From Bacteroidia bacterium (GTDB lineage Bacteria > Bacteroidota > Bacteroidia > Cytophagales > JAAEPT01), in the NCBI GenBank assembly GCA_030431525.1, contig JAUIJC010000036.1, positions 1 to 41,706 of the forward strand: a stretch of 41,706 nucleotides of DNA, in the 5' to 3' direction. Positions 24,228-33,643 of the stretch are shown here, piece by piece. A program made the translations under genes and the position numbers. Each line of letters starts with the position of its first letter. The stretch's first letter is position 1. Under the pieces are notes generated by a model. That model did no database searches, had not been told where the DNA came from, and worked only from the letters and a program-made list of their open reading frames with translations.

Positions 24228-25019
24228 TCACTTAATCACAGGCGTGAGCTCACATGGCTTAAGGTAATCGTGGAAGGTATCACTTCGTAGTCCCAAACGA
24301 ATGGTTTCCAAAGGAATGACTTCGTTCGGTGCAATATTGCCAAGATTGACATTTGCGCCACAAGTCTTCACGAAGAAGACTTGCTGCTCCTTCTGTGGTG
24401 CTTCCCAAATGATTTTATCGGCAGGAATCTCAGTCAAGATTTCTTCCACAAGGCCGGAACGAACCTCACCAGAAGCGCGGAACAATCCGACATTTCCAGC
24501 CTCGCGGGCTTCGCCAATCACTTTCCACGCACCAGCCTCAAGCTCTGCGCGCATCAGCTTAATCCACTTATATGGAGGAATGATTTTTTGGGCATCCTTG
24601 GATCCCACCTCAGAGAAAACCGTCACATGTTCAGCCATACGAGAGATATACTCGCATTTTAAACCGTGGTCTAACTCGATGGAGCCGTCAGATACCTCGG
24701 CAAGCTCCAAGGAAAAATCATCCAACAACCTGAGGTAGTCCTCAAACTGACCTCGAATCACAAAAGCCTCGAACAAGGTTCCGCCCAAATAAGCCGGAAT
24801 ACCTGCTGATTTATAAAGCGCTAACTTCTCCCGAAGATTAGGCGTTACAAAGGAAGTGGCCCATCCTAATTTAACAACATCTATAAACGGTGCAGACCGG
24901 TCAAGCATATCCTCAACCTCCCTCATGCTGAGTCCTTTGTCCATCACCATCGTGCAACCCGCCTCCCTTGGTTTGGCGGTCCTCTCCGGAACGTTGCTCA
25001 GCGTATAATTACCGTACAT
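24228..25019 (-). CDS. Phosphosulfolactate synthase (ComA family)
   Basis: 263 aa from ATG 25019, preceded by AAGGAAGGGG; a TTG at 25040 is less likely. TIM-barrel of the ComA family: FIDVVKLGWATSFV, GIPAYLGGTLFEAF, the catalytic acidic SDGSIEL, FSEVGSKDA, and GEARESGN-like IGEAREAGNVG. In methanogens ComA joins sulfite to phosphoenolpyruvate on the way to coenzyme M. Bacteroidota keep homologues without a CoM pathway; a role in sulfolactate or sulfonate metabolism is inferred. The start overlaps the stop of the TPR gene by 11 bases, so the two are coupled. Confidence 0.85.
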   Translation of the reverse strand: MYGNYTLSNVPERTAKPREAGCTMVMDKGLSMREVEDMLDRSAPFIDVVKLGWATSFVTPNLREKLALYKSAGIPAYLGGTLFEAFVIRGQFEDYLRLLDDFSLELAEVSDGSIELDHGLKCEYISRMAEHVTVFSEVGSKDAQKIIPPYKWIKLMRAELEAGAWKVIGEAREAGNVGLFRASGEVRSGLVEEILTEIPADKIIWEAPQKEQQVFFVKTCGANVNLGNIAPNEVIPLETIRLGLRSDTFHDYLKPCELTPVIK

Positions 25020-26421
25020 CCCCTTCCTTGAATTGGTCAATAATTCTCATTAATGCCTTTTGCTTGTCCAAATCCTTGAAGAAGTCGAACAATACGACAT
25101 GCAAGTCAAAGTCCAAAATTAAGGCATTTTCTAAATATTTAAAGGCCTCACGGAAGTCTCCTGCATGAATCTGATAGACAACCATGCGATATTGGAGCTC
25201 CGCGCCCTCTGGGATATTCCCAATTCCTTCAATCAAAACCTCCATAGCCTTGGCATAATCATCGGCCTTGAAGTAGACCAATGACCAGTCGAGCCAAACG
25301 CCTTCAATCGTAGGATCCAACAACACAGCGTGCTGAAAGGCATCCACACAGGAGGCTATATTTCCAAGCTTGTATTCGCATTCAGCCTTGGCCAACCAGT
25401 ACACTTGGTTGGCAGGATTGATCTCTACGGCTTTGGCAAAATAGTGAAGGGCTTGCAACCATCGCTCACAACGGTCCAACGCCTCCCCCATGCCGTAGCA
25501 GGCCAAATCATTGGCAGAATCAAGTTCCAACGCCTTTTGAAAATGGCGAATGGCACTGTCATCTTCCTTCAACTGGAAATAACAACGCCCAAGAGAAATT
25601 TGGACATTGACATCTTCCCAACCATCCAGTTCTTGGGCCTTCTTATAAAACTTAATGGCTTCCAGATAATCCTCCTTGGCCAAATGTACACCAGCCATAT
25701 TATAATAGGCCGATGAAAACTCCTCATCCAACACCAAGGCATAGTCATATGCGAAGAGAGCGTCATCATAACGCTCCAGCTTGTCATAGACAATACCCAA
25801 GTTATACCAAGCTGATGCCGCAAAAGGATCTTGGTCGATAAACTGCTGATAGAAGTCTAAACTTTCTTCCAGCTGTCCCGTGCGTTCCAAGCAACTCCCC
25901 AATTCGAACAGCGCATCCTGGAAAGTCGAATTGAGACTTACAGCCTCCTTAAAGCAAGAAATGGCTTCTTCCAATTCGCCCAACCCAACAAAAGACAAGC
26001 CCATCTGGTGATAGACTTGCGCCTTATCATCAGCCAAGGCCATCCCGCGCTCAAAGCACTCCAAACTGGCCTCGTGCTCATTCAAATTCTGCAACACCGC
26101 CCCCTTCATCAATATCAACTCATTGTCACCCGGCTGATAAGTCTCAGCCAAGGCTACAGTGTCCAACGCCTCCTCAAAGCGACCCGTCTCCATAAGACAG
26201 TCAATTAAAGAAAGCATTAGCTCCACTGAATAGGGATAAAGACGCATGCCAAGACGACAAGCCCTTTCGGCCTTCTCGAAGGCATTGTTGGTAATGTAAT
26301 GATGGATGACAAATTCAAAGGTCGAGCTATCAAAAAAATGATTCTCGTCCCTGCTTATCATCTCCTCAAAGCGCTTTACCGTGTCTTGCCCTTCTCCTGT
26401 ATTTTCGAAGTATTTTTCCAA
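25009..26421 (-). CDS. Cytoplasmic TPR protein
   Basis: 470 aa. The start is TTG at 26421 (MEKYFENTGEG), with an in-frame stop three codons upstream; the first ATG would remove 20 residues that look like family sequence. About twelve tetratricopeptide repeats cover nearly the whole chain, for example ASLECFERGMALADDKAQVY, AISCFKEAVSLNSTFQDALF, ALFAYDYALVLDEEFSSAYY, AIRHFQKALELDSANDLACY and ALHYFAKAVEINPANQVYW. No signal peptide or enzymatic domain. It overlaps the phosphosulfolactate synthase start. As I recall, this TPR-ComA-DUF368-aroE order is common in Cytophagales, which suggests a conserved neighbourhood. Role unknown. Confidence 0.82.
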   Translation of the reverse strand: MEKYFENTGEGQDTVKRFEEMISRDENHFFDSSTFEFVIHHYITNNAFEKAERACRLGMRLYPYSVELMLSLIDCLMETGRFEEALDTVALAETYQPGDNELILMKGAVLQNLNEHEASLECFERGMALADDKAQVYHQMGLSFVGLGELEEAISCFKEAVSLNSTFQDALFELGSCLERTGQLEESLDFYQQFIDQDPFAASAWYNLGIVYDKLERYDDALFAYDYALVLDEEFSSAYYNMAGVHLAKEDYLEAIKFYKKAQELDGWEDVNVQISLGRCYFQLKEDDSAIRHFQKALELDSANDLACYGMGEALDRCERWLQALHYFAKAVEINPANQVYWLAKAECEYKLGNIASCVDAFQHAVLLDPTIEGVWLDWSLVYFKADDYAKAMEVLIEGIGNIPEGAELQYRMVVYQIHAGDFREAFKYLENALILDFDLHVVLFDFFKDLDKQKALMRIIDQFKEGDVR

Positions 26422-26429
26422 AACAGATA

Positions 26430-26453
26430 TTCAGTTCACGGTTAACAGTTAAT
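26430..26453. repeat. TTAACTG-type repeat, single arm
   Basis: AGTTCACGGTTAACAGTTAA, directly upstream of the TPR gene start, of the same family as 22109-22250. Confidence 0.6.
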
Positions 26454-26516
26454 ACCACAAGGTCCCGTAGGCTGTAGGCAAAAGAAAAACAATAAGCTGC
26501 CCCAGTCGTCTTGTTC

Positions 26517-26597
26517 TTTTGTTCGTTGTCCGTAGCAAGTTGATTTGCGATAGCTACGGCTATCTCTGCATCAACTTGCTACGGACAACGAACAAAA
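26517..26597. repeat. Perfect 28-bp inverted repeat
   Basis: 26517-26544 is the exact reverse complement of 26570-26597 (core GTTCGTTGTCCGTAGCAAGT). The 25-base centre contains a further perfect GATAGC/GCTATC stem. It lies between the epimerase gene stop (26693) and the TPR gene start. There is no protein-coding content and no clear terminal T-tract. Confidence 0.9.
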
Positions 26598-26692
26598 TAA
26601 CTGTGCCTTAGTAGACCAGTTTATTATTTCACTTTCGCTAGCAAAATAAGATACCTCTTTAACAGCACTTTTAAAAACAGTGTTCGGGTGGA

Positions 26693-27673
26693 TTATAGCC
26701 CGTAACGCTGCGATAGCCCTTTACAGGACCAGCTAATAGACTCCTCAAAGGAGGTATACTTGAGGTCGAGTAAGCGCTCAGCCTTAGAGCTATCGTACTG
26801 TGAAGGATGTTGCAACAGACGAACAGTTTCTTTGCTTACCAAATGGCTCTTACCTGTAAAAACACTCATCATTCCACCCAAACGGGCCAAACTCTTGAGC
26901 AACCACGAGCTTACCTTAAAATCTGGAGCCTTGCGACCAAAGTTCTCCGCCACTTCTTTGTAGAAGTCATAGTAACTCACGCGGCCACCATTCAACACGA
27001 AACGCTCCCCTGAAATATCACTGGAAAATGCCTTTACCACTGCTTTAGTGATATCTCGAACATCCACGTAATTCAGGTAGCCGTCCACATAGTACTTGGA
27101 GTTTTTCCAGACCTGTTGGAACAGCTTTGTACTACTTTTATCCCAATCACCGGGGCCAAGAACGATGGATGGATTCAAGACAACGGCATTGAGCCCTTCC
27201 TCCACGCCTCTCCAAACTTGAAGTTCCGAAAGGTATTTCGAACGAGCATAAGCCGTATTAAACTCAGACTCTTCCCATTTGGTTTTTTCATCCAAAGGCT
27301 TGTTGCTCTCACTCCTGCCAAGAGCTGCCACTGAACTGATATGGCAAAGCTTTTTCACGCCCAAATCCAGACAGGCATTCACCACATTGGCCGTACCCTC
27401 CACATTAATGAGGCGCATTCGGTCAGCATCTTGCTGGTAAAAGGAAACAATGGCGGCATTGTGAACAACCATTTCTGCACCTTTCATAGCTTCTACCAAG
27501 CCCTCCACATCCAACACATCCCCCTCTATCCACTCAACATCTCCTTCAAAATCAGCAACCAAATTCATGTCACAGTCCGCACGACGCAAGGCGCGAACCT
27601 TGTAGCCTTCTTCCAAAAGACGGCGTGTGATAAAACTGCCAATCAATCCTGTACCTCCCGTGACAAATACCAT
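26693..27673 (-). CDS. NAD-dependent epimerase/dehydratase (extended SDR)
   Basis: 326 aa. N-terminal Rossmann motif VFVTGGTGLIGSFITRRLL, then a NAA motif (VVHNAAIVSFYQQD), HISSVAALG with the catalytic Ser, and YARSKY with the catalytic YxxxK. LNPSIVLGPGDW and a C-terminal lid follow. Extended SDRs of this type act on nucleotide sugars or on dihydroflavonol-like and steroid-like ketones; the substrate cannot be read from sequence. It is the last gene of the polysaccharide cluster, 30 bases after the CpsB-like gene, so a sugar role is plausible. Confidence 0.85.
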   Translation of the reverse strand: MVFVTGGTGLIGSFITRRLLEEGYKVRALRRADCDMNLVADFEGDVEWIEGDVLDVEGLVEAMKGAEMVVHNAAIVSFYQQDADRMRLINVEGTANVVNACLDLGVKKLCHISSVAALGRSESNKPLDEKTKWEESEFNTAYARSKYLSELQVWRGVEEGLNAVVLNPSIVLGPGDWDKSSTKLFQQVWKNSKYYVDGYLNYVDVRDITKAVVKAFSSDISGERFVLNGGRVSYYDFYKEVAENFGRKAPDFKVSSWLLKSLARLGGMMSVFTGKSHLVSKETVRLLQHPSQYDSSKAERLLDLKYTSFEESISWSCKGLSQRYGL

Positions 27674-27703
27674 TTTGCTTATGCTTGATTCAAGAGTCCT
27701 TGA

Positions 27704-28441
27704 CTATATCAACTCCCTATTCTTCAAAGGAAGTTCCAACACCTTGGCGTAGTAACTGTCTTTATGCACTTTTTTTAGCACCTTGACATGCCGCTCAGCG
27801 TGGCAATCGGTACCAACAAAATCAACCATTTTATGGTCAATAAGTTTTTGGGCATATTTCTTCGCCGCCCCTGAATAATATCCAGTGATGGAGTTTAGAT
27901 TTAGCTGGAAAAGCGCTCCCAACTCATAGATCTTCTTAAACTCCTCAAAACTTTCATAGAGATAGGTATATCGCTCAGGATGCGCGAGGACTGGAACGTA
28001 ACCCAAGGATTTCAACTGGAAAATTACATCATGTAATAGATGCGGTCTGTTGATATAGGAAGTCTCAAATAATAGGTAGTTATCCCCAAAGGTCAACAAC
28101 TTCTCACCCTTTTCCAGCCTTTCCACAAACCACTCATCCAAATAGTACTCTGCGGCAGCCTCCAAAGTAACGTCAATCCCTTCTTCCTTTACCGCTTGTC
28201 GCAAGACATCCAGCTTTCCTAAAATCCCTTCTGGAGTATTTTTATAAAAATCCCCCATGATATGGGGAGTCATGATAAACTTCTGATACCCCATATCAGA
28301 AAGTTTCCGCACAAGCGTGAGAGACTGTTCTAAATCCTCAGCCCCATCGTCCAATGCAGGCAACAAATGTGAGTGCATATCCACCCTCAAAGGCTCTAAT
28401 TGGACATCCTTCTTCCCGAAGAGTTTACTTAGCAAGCCCAC
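27704..28441 (-). CDS. CpsB/CapC-type tyrosine-protein phosphatase (PHP domain)
   Basis: 245 aa. PHP-domain metal ligands are in order: DMHSHLLPALDDG, MTPHIMGD, AAEYYLD, LLFETSY, LAHPERY, FVGTDCH. This is the CpsB/YwqE family of Mn-dependent phosphatases that dephosphorylate the Tyr-rich tail of BY-kinases. The gene begins two bases after the stop of the Wzc-type kinase gene, the expected kinase-phosphatase pairing. It would control polysaccharide chain length and export. A short basic N-terminal helix (LLSKLFGKK) may contact the membrane. Confidence 0.9.
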   Translation of the reverse strand: MGLLSKLFGKKDVQLEPLRVDMHSHLLPALDDGAEDLEQSLTLVRKLSDMGYQKFIMTPHIMGDFYKNTPEGILGKLDVLRQAVKEEGIDVTLEAAAEYYLDEWFVERLEKGEKLLTFGDNYLLFETSYINRPHLLHDVIFQLKSLGYVPVLAHPERYTYLYESFEEFKKIYELGALFQLNLNSITGYYSGAAKKYAQKLIDHKMVDFVGTDCHAERHVKVLKKVHKDSYYAKVLELPLKNRELI

Positions 28442-28443
28442 AA

Positions 28444-30864
28444 TTACCTGAACAGTTTAGCGTAAAAAGGGACTGCCTTGGCATCCTCTTCGTAATAGCC
28501 ATAGCCGTAACCATAGCCATACTTTCCATAAGCTCCGTAGCCCTGCATGGCATCTACGGAGTTGAGTACTACTGAAAGGTTTTGATAGCGTTTGGACCTT
28601 AGCAAATTATTGATGTTCCGCGCCACATTACGCTTCGAATAACCTGAACGAACCACATAAATCGGCACATCTGCTCTCTTCATCACCAAAAGGCCATCGG
28701 TCACAAGTCCCACAGGCGGAGTATCCACCACCACCAAATCATAGCGTTCAAATAAGCGCTCCAACAATTCATCAAACTCCGGACGGAGAATCAATTCCGA
28801 AGGGTTTGGCGGAGTTGGTCCCGCAGGAATAAAGTCAAAATTATCTAATGGTGTACCCTGAATACATTCATCAAGTGAATGTTGACCAATCAAATAGGTG
28901 CTCATTCCTTTCAGATTGGGCGCTTGGAAGGCCATGTGTACTTTTGGCTTACGCATATCCAAATCCAACAACACCACCTTGAGGCTGGACATTGCTTTTA
29001 CACCCGCCAAGTTGATGGCCACAAAGGTTTTACCCTCACCACTAATCGTAGAAGTCACCGAAATCAAACGGTCCTTCTTTTTCGGGGCCATGAAGTCAAT
29101 GTTAGTCCGCAAAGAACGAATCGCTTCACTCAAGGCTGACTTCGGATTCTTGTTGACCACTAGGCGAGAAACATCCAGTTCCTCTTTGACATACTTTGGA
29201 ATCGCCCCCAACACTGGTGCTGAGGTCATGCGCTCCAAGTCTTTTTGAGTCAATACAGTATCCTGAAGGAAATACCTCACCACAACAAACAACACACTAA
29301 AAATCATCCCCAAGAGGAGGCCTATACCATAAACAATATTTCGAATAGGATAAATCGAAGCCTTTGGCAAACTGGCAGTAGCCAAGGTTACAAACTCAGG
29401 GACTGTCCCCGCCTTTTGGATTCCGAACTCAACCCGCTTCTCAATCAGCATCAAGTAATATTTCTCATAAAGATCATACAACCTCTTGATGCGAGTAAGC
29501 TCTGTTTCTTTTGAAGGCAAGCCTTGCAACATTTTATCAAGCTCCTTTCGCTTGAGGGACAAAATCGCCAATTGCTGAGTGGACAAAATGCGATCCTTCT
29601 CGATATACCCCAAAACACTTTTCTGGAGCACTTCTATTTCCGCCTGCTTCTTTTGATATGAAAGAAGACTCTTAGACGCTGTCGTAGCCTCCAACTTGAC
29701 CATCTCCTTATAGAGCTCATTTAGACGGCCAATCTCCTCTGTCAGCTGATGGTTTTCAACACCACTCACCACAGGAATAGATTGTTCGATGGCCTTGCCA
29801 CTCTGCACAAAATCCTGCAAGTCATCCAATAAGTGGATATATGCACGCAACTCCTCTTTTTCCTTCTCTACCGAAGCAATCTCCTCTTGGACCTTAGGCA
29901 AATCTCCCGTAGGGCTCACTGTCCCTTCCCTACGAACAAAATTCTCCAGCCTCATTTCAGCATCAAATAACTTGCGTGAAGCTGTGTCTAACTGCCCGTT
30001 GATAAAGGCAATCATTTGCTCTTGGACTTCTTGTTTTGCCTCTATGGTCTTTTGTAGGTAGACCTCGTTAACGGCATTTACAATATCACGAGCCTTAAAT
30101 CTATTGTGATCCTTAAAGGAAACTTTGATGGTATTTGCATTGAGATTTAGAATCTCTACCAACAGATTTTCCTTAAAATAATTGCGTAAGGTTTCCGGAC
30201 TGTGGACCAAGCAGAAGAACTCCTCATCAAAAAACTCCTCTGTTAGCTTGTTTGTTTTTTCAACCACAAACGAAAATCCAGCAATGGATACCGTATCCCC
30301 AAATTGATACACCTGTTCGTCAGCTCCCCATTCTTTCTGAGATGCTAATCCACAGTTAAAAGTTTTTTGATCGATTGCCGAAAAATAAATGGGACAATCA
30401 TAGAGCACATCTGTTTTTCTGTCATCAAAACGCAATAAAAAAGGGCTGTTGCCATACTTCTCATCGTTAAGCACATTGCCCTGCGTGTAAAAACTGACAT
30501 CCAACCCCACTCTTTTGATGACAGCCTCTCGGATGTATTCTGAATTCAGAATTTCAATTTCACCCGAAAGGTTCATGATGCTCTTGGTCATGCCATTGCC
30601 CATCAAATCCAAGCCAATATCTCCGGCATCGGTCTTGACGTTCATTTTTAGCACTGCTGATGACTCAAAAACATCTTTTGTCCACCGGAGGTATAGGTAA
30701 CTTCCTACCAAAGGAAGGATCAAAAGAATGAGTAGGAACAACCAGCTTTTGCGGAACACAAGCAAAAGTCGGGGGATGTCCAGACCACTTCCCTCGCTAA
30801 CATTTTCAATCTCCGGCATTACCGGAATCGAAAGATCCTGCCTTAGTTTGCTATTAGAATCCAT
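28444..30864 (-). CDS. Wzc-like polysaccharide co-polymerase and BY-kinase
   Basis: 806 aa from ATG 30864; a TTG four codons earlier is less likely. N-terminal Wzz domain with first TM near residues 40-60 (SWLFLLILLILPLVGSYLYL), a long periplasmic coiled-coil (about 270-450), and second TM (IRNIVYGIGLLLGMIFSVLF). Then the cytoplasmic kinase: Walker A TISGEGKTFVAINLAG, Walker A' LLDLDMRKPK, Walker B YDLVVVDTPP. The tail has a Tyr cluster (YGAYGKYGYGYGYGYYEED), the autophosphorylation site. It acts with Wza (overlap of 11 bases upstream) and the CpsB phosphatase downstream to export a surface polysaccharide. Confidence 0.93.
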   Translation of the reverse strand: MDSNSKLRQDLSIPVMPEIENVSEGSGLDIPRLLLVFRKSWLFLLILLILPLVGSYLYLRWTKDVFESSAVLKMNVKTDAGDIGLDLMGNGMTKSIMNLSGEIEILNSEYIREAVIKRVGLDVSFYTQGNVLNDEKYGNSPFLLRFDDRKTDVLYDCPIYFSAIDQKTFNCGLASQKEWGADEQVYQFGDTVSIAGFSFVVEKTNKLTEEFFDEEFFCLVHSPETLRNYFKENLLVEILNLNANTIKVSFKDHNRFKARDIVNAVNEVYLQKTIEAKQEVQEQMIAFINGQLDTASRKLFDAEMRLENFVRREGTVSPTGDLPKVQEEIASVEKEKEELRAYIHLLDDLQDFVQSGKAIEQSIPVVSGVENHQLTEEIGRLNELYKEMVKLEATTASKSLLSYQKKQAEIEVLQKSVLGYIEKDRILSTQQLAILSLKRKELDKMLQGLPSKETELTRIKRLYDLYEKYYLMLIEKRVEFGIQKAGTVPEFVTLATASLPKASIYPIRNIVYGIGLLLGMIFSVLFVVVRYFLQDTVLTQKDLERMTSAPVLGAIPKYVKEELDVSRLVVNKNPKSALSEAIRSLRTNIDFMAPKKKDRLISVTSTISGEGKTFVAINLAGVKAMSSLKVVLLDLDMRKPKVHMAFQAPNLKGMSTYLIGQHSLDECIQGTPLDNFDFIPAGPTPPNPSELILRPEFDELLERLFERYDLVVVDTPPVGLVTDGLLVMKRADVPIYVVRSGYSKRNVARNINNLLRSKRYQNLSVVLNSVDAMQGYGAYGKYGYGYGYGYYEEDAKAVPFYAKLFR

Positions 30865-31648
30865 TTGATACACCAACTATCAACACCACCAATGTAACTA
30901 CTGAGGTAAAGAGCGAAATCACGGGGCTAATATCACGAATAGACTCGGACACTACCTTTCGCACTGGCTCCACATAAACAATATCATTGGGCATCATTTG
31001 TAGGTTAGCCTGACGCATGCCCTCAATCGTGGAAAGGTCAATAATCACCACAGTAGGATTTTTCAAATCGCCTCGAATAAGTCGAATGTTATGTGCCTTT
31101 GACCTATTATCCAACCCTCCATAAATCGCCAAAACCTCAACTAAGTTCATTCCCTCATTATCCAAAGGGACAACTTTACCACCCAATGGACCCAAAACGA
31201 CCACTCTCCGGTTCTGCACATTGACTACAACATAGCTCCCCTTGTAGAATTCATCATACTTCTGACCCAAATAAGCATTCGCTTGATAAAGGGTCATGCC
31301 AGCCAAAGGTTGCTCACCCACCATTGGTAGTTTTGCAATACCATCTTGCTGGACTACATAACTTGGTCGCTCAATCTGTCCACTTCCACGAGGCATTTCT
31401 TTCCTCAACTCGAAATCCGGATCCAAAATCAGCTCTCCTTCATTGGTATAGACATGTAGACTTAACCGGTCAAATGATTGAATAACATAGCCATTTTGGG
31501 CTTGTGCCGCTGCGGCGGCCAAAGCTTCCAAATCACCCTGATCATCTGTCTGGAACATGATATTCTGCTTGTATGCAGCACATGAACCCAACAAGAAGGG
31601 AAGAAGAAGAATAAAAAGGCGAAAAGGACGAATTAACTCAAAGCACAT
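30854..31648 (-). CDS. Wza-type polysaccharide export lipoprotein
   Basis: 264 aa from ATG 31648 (MCFELIRPFRLFILLLPFLL); the frame extends to a TTG at 31669. Lipobox GSC gives lipid-modified Cys23. Next comes the poly-export domain (YVIQSFDRLSLHVYTNEGEL, DGIAKLPMVGEQPLAGMT, YYKGSYVVVNV-like segment), then an SLBB-like domain (VVVLGPLGGKVVPLDNEGMNLVEVLAIYGG). The C-terminal hydrophobic helix (ISLFTSVVTLVVLIVGVSNGF) matches the Bacteroidota outer-membrane Wza form. It forms the export channel that docks onto Wzc. Confidence 0.9.
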   Translation of the reverse strand: MCFELIRPFRLFILLLPFLLGSCAAYKQNIMFQTDDQGDLEALAAAAAQAQNGYVIQSFDRLSLHVYTNEGELILDPDFELRKEMPRGSGQIERPSYVVQQDGIAKLPMVGEQPLAGMTLYQANAYLGQKYDEFYKGSYVVVNVQNRRVVVLGPLGGKVVPLDNEGMNLVEVLAIYGGLDNRSKAHNIRLIRGDLKNPTVVIIDLSTIEGMRQANLQMMPNDIVYVEPVRKVVSESIRDISPVISLFTSVVTLVVLIVGVSNGF

Positions 31649-31847
31649 ACACAACTCCGCAAGACACAAAAAGGAGATTGGGGAAACGCCTCCCCTATTT
31701 TTTAAGGCAAGGCAATACGCCTAAAATTAACAATTTTTGACGAATCCTTTCACGACTTGGCCCTCCTTTCGCCCCTCCGTACAACTACTCCCGTAAACCA
31801 TTAATACAGAAGAACTCACCTCTTGCACAAAATTCACAACGTGTAGA

Positions 31848-31890
31848 CACAAAAAATCCCCAACAATCATACGGCTGCTGGGGATTTATC
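31848..31890 (-). terminator. Terminator of rfbC
   Basis: On -, AAATCCCCA and TGGGGATTT flank an 18-base loop and are followed by TTTTGTG. It lies 26 bases after the rfbC stop and separates it from the wza operon. Confidence 0.85.
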
Positions 31891-31915
31891 AATACTTATT
31901 TCTACTCAATAAGAA

Positions 31916-32464
31916 TCAGACTTCGACTTTTCCTGCTCTAAAATCAGCCAAGCTGCCAAGCTGCTCATCTTTCTCGGAAACCAGCGGGTTTTCAGCCCCC
32001 CAGTCAATCGCCAAGTCAGCATCGTTCCATAGTAATCCACCTTCTGACTCCTTATTATAATAGTTGGTACACTTATAGGAGAATGTAGCATCTTCTATCG
32101 TGTAAAAGCCATGAGCAAACCCCTCAGGGACATACAACATATTATGACGCTCTGCATCCAGCACCACTTTCACATGCTGCCCAAAAGTGGGTGAACCATC
32201 CCTTAAATCTACAGCCACATCCAACACTTTTCCCGAAAGCACCCTCACCAATTTCCCTTGGGCGTGCTCTCCTTTCTGGAAATGCAATCCCCGCAATACT
32301 CCAGCCGTGGAAAACGACTGATTATCTTGCACAAAGGATACATTTGGTATGTATTCCTCAAACTCAGACTGCTTGAAAGTTTCCAAGAAGTAACCACGCT
32401 TATCTCCGAAGACACGTGGCACAATCTCCCAAACACCTTCAATACCAGTTTCAATAAATTCCAT
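31916..32464 (-). CDS. rfbC: dTDP-4-dehydrorhamnose 3,5-epimerase
   Basis: 182 aa, a normal length for RmlC. Cupin fold with RGYFLETFKQSEF, FVQDNQSFS, the catalytic His in LRGLHFQ, VDLRDGSPTFGQ, VPEGFAHGF, and the catalytic Tyr region YKCTNYYNKESEGG. It makes dTDP-4-keto-L-rhamnose in the dTDP-L-rhamnose pathway, supplying a sugar for the surface polysaccharide. The rfbA, rfbB and rfbD genes are not in this window. It follows the glycosyltransferase on the same strand by 60 bases. Confidence 0.95.
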   Translation of the reverse strand: MEFIETGIEGVWEIVPRVFGDKRGYFLETFKQSEFEEYIPNVSFVQDNQSFSTAGVLRGLHFQKGEHAQGKLVRVLSGKVLDVAVDLRDGSPTFGQHVKVVLDAERHNMLYVPEGFAHGFYTIEDATFSYKCTNYYNKESEGGLLWNDADLAIDWGAENPLVSEKDEQLGSLADFRAGKVEV

Positions 32465-32524
32465 AGGACGCTAATTCAAAGCAGATTTTATAACCGCAAG
32501 TAACACCTAAGGGCCTTCTAATCT

Positions 32525-33637
32525 CTACGCCCTAACACCAACATTGGTTATCTTCTCAAGGTACTTCTTAATGACCAATTTTTGGTCAAATTTTTCCTCG
32601 GCCAATTGACGACTCTCACGTCCCATGGCCTGTAATTCATCCTTTGGTAGGGAAAGAATTTCCAACATTCTATCTGCTAAATGATTGGCGTCCTTAGCCC
32701 TGCACAAAAAACCATTCACCCCTTCAACCACGACTTCCCTACATCCAGGAACATTCGTAGTCACTAAAGGTTTTGCCATTGCTGCCGCCTCTAACAACGT
32801 CTTAGGCGTACCTTCTCGATAGGAAGGCAGAACCACAACATCAACACCAGCCATTACATTCTCCACATTATCCGTCCCCCCCAAATATTCTACACTCCCC
32901 TCATCAACCCATGCCTGCACCTCGTCTTTACTAATTCCTAAACCAGCAGCTTCATCAAAAAAGCCACAGAGCTGAAAGCGAACCTCCAACCCTTTATTTT
33001 TCAGTTGTTTGGCAGCCTCCGCATACTCACGAACACCCTTATCTTGAAGTAGTCTTGCTACCAACAAAAAAGTAAAAATGTTATTCTCCTCAGACTTAAC
33101 AGGCTGAAAGCGGTCCAAATCAACCCCAGAACCCGGCAAAAGCCCAGTCAGCTCTCTTCGAACCAACTTGGTGCGAACAAAGAGCTCCTTATCATCATTA
33201 TTCTGGAAAAAGACGGTTTCCGGATAGCGAAAAGCCCATTTATAAAGCGCTAAACCAACCTTAGAAACCAAGTTTCTCCGAATGAACAGCGTCCCCAAAC
33301 CAGAAACATTATTCAAGGAAGGAATGCCAACCACTTTCGCCGCAAACGTGCCATATACATTGGGCTTTACGGTGTATTGGAGCACTACATCCGGCTGGAC
33401 TCGGCGATAGATGCGCCAAAAGCGGAAAAAAAGGCGCAAGTCATTTAATGGGTTTGCTCCCTTGTTATCCATCGGAAGCTCTTCATAGACGCAGCCCGCC
33501 TCTTCCAGCTGCTTCGAGTAGTCATCCTTTGGAGCAATGGCTACCACCTCATGCCCCTCCTTTTGCAAGGCCTTAATCAAACCCATGCGAAAGTTGAAGA
33601 TGTTCCAAGAGGTATTTATAACGATGGCTATACGCAC
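32525..33637 (-). CDS. Glycosyltransferase family 4 protein
   Basis: 370 aa, GTG start at 33637 (RIAIVINTSWNIFNFRMGLI). GT-B fold: N-domain with HEVVAIAP and QPDVVLQYTVKPNVYG, and C-domain with the donor-binding FLLVARLLQDKGV, LGGTDNVENVMAGVDVVVLP, and the EGTPKTLLEAAAMAKPLVTT signature (E-x7-E). It would add a sugar to the growing polysaccharide on its lipid carrier. The N-terminal pattern (VINTSWNIFNFR) is common in Bacteroidota GT4 enzymes of O-antigen or capsule loci. The acceptor is unknown. Confidence 0.9.
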   Translation of the reverse strand: MRIAIVINTSWNIFNFRMGLIKALQKEGHEVVAIAPKDDYSKQLEEAGCVYEELPMDNKGANPLNDLRLFFRFWRIYRRVQPDVVLQYTVKPNVYGTFAAKVVGIPSLNNVSGLGTLFIRRNLVSKVGLALYKWAFRYPETVFFQNNDDKELFVRTKLVRRELTGLLPGSGVDLDRFQPVKSEENNIFTFLLVARLLQDKGVREYAEAAKQLKNKGLEVRFQLCGFFDEAAGLGISKDEVQAWVDEGSVEYLGGTDNVENVMAGVDVVVLPSYREGTPKTLLEAAAMAKPLVTTNVPGCREVVVEGVNGFLCRAKDANHLADRMLEILSLPKDELQAMGRESRQLAEEKFDQKLVIKKYLEKITNVGVRA

Positions 33638-33643
33638 AAATAA

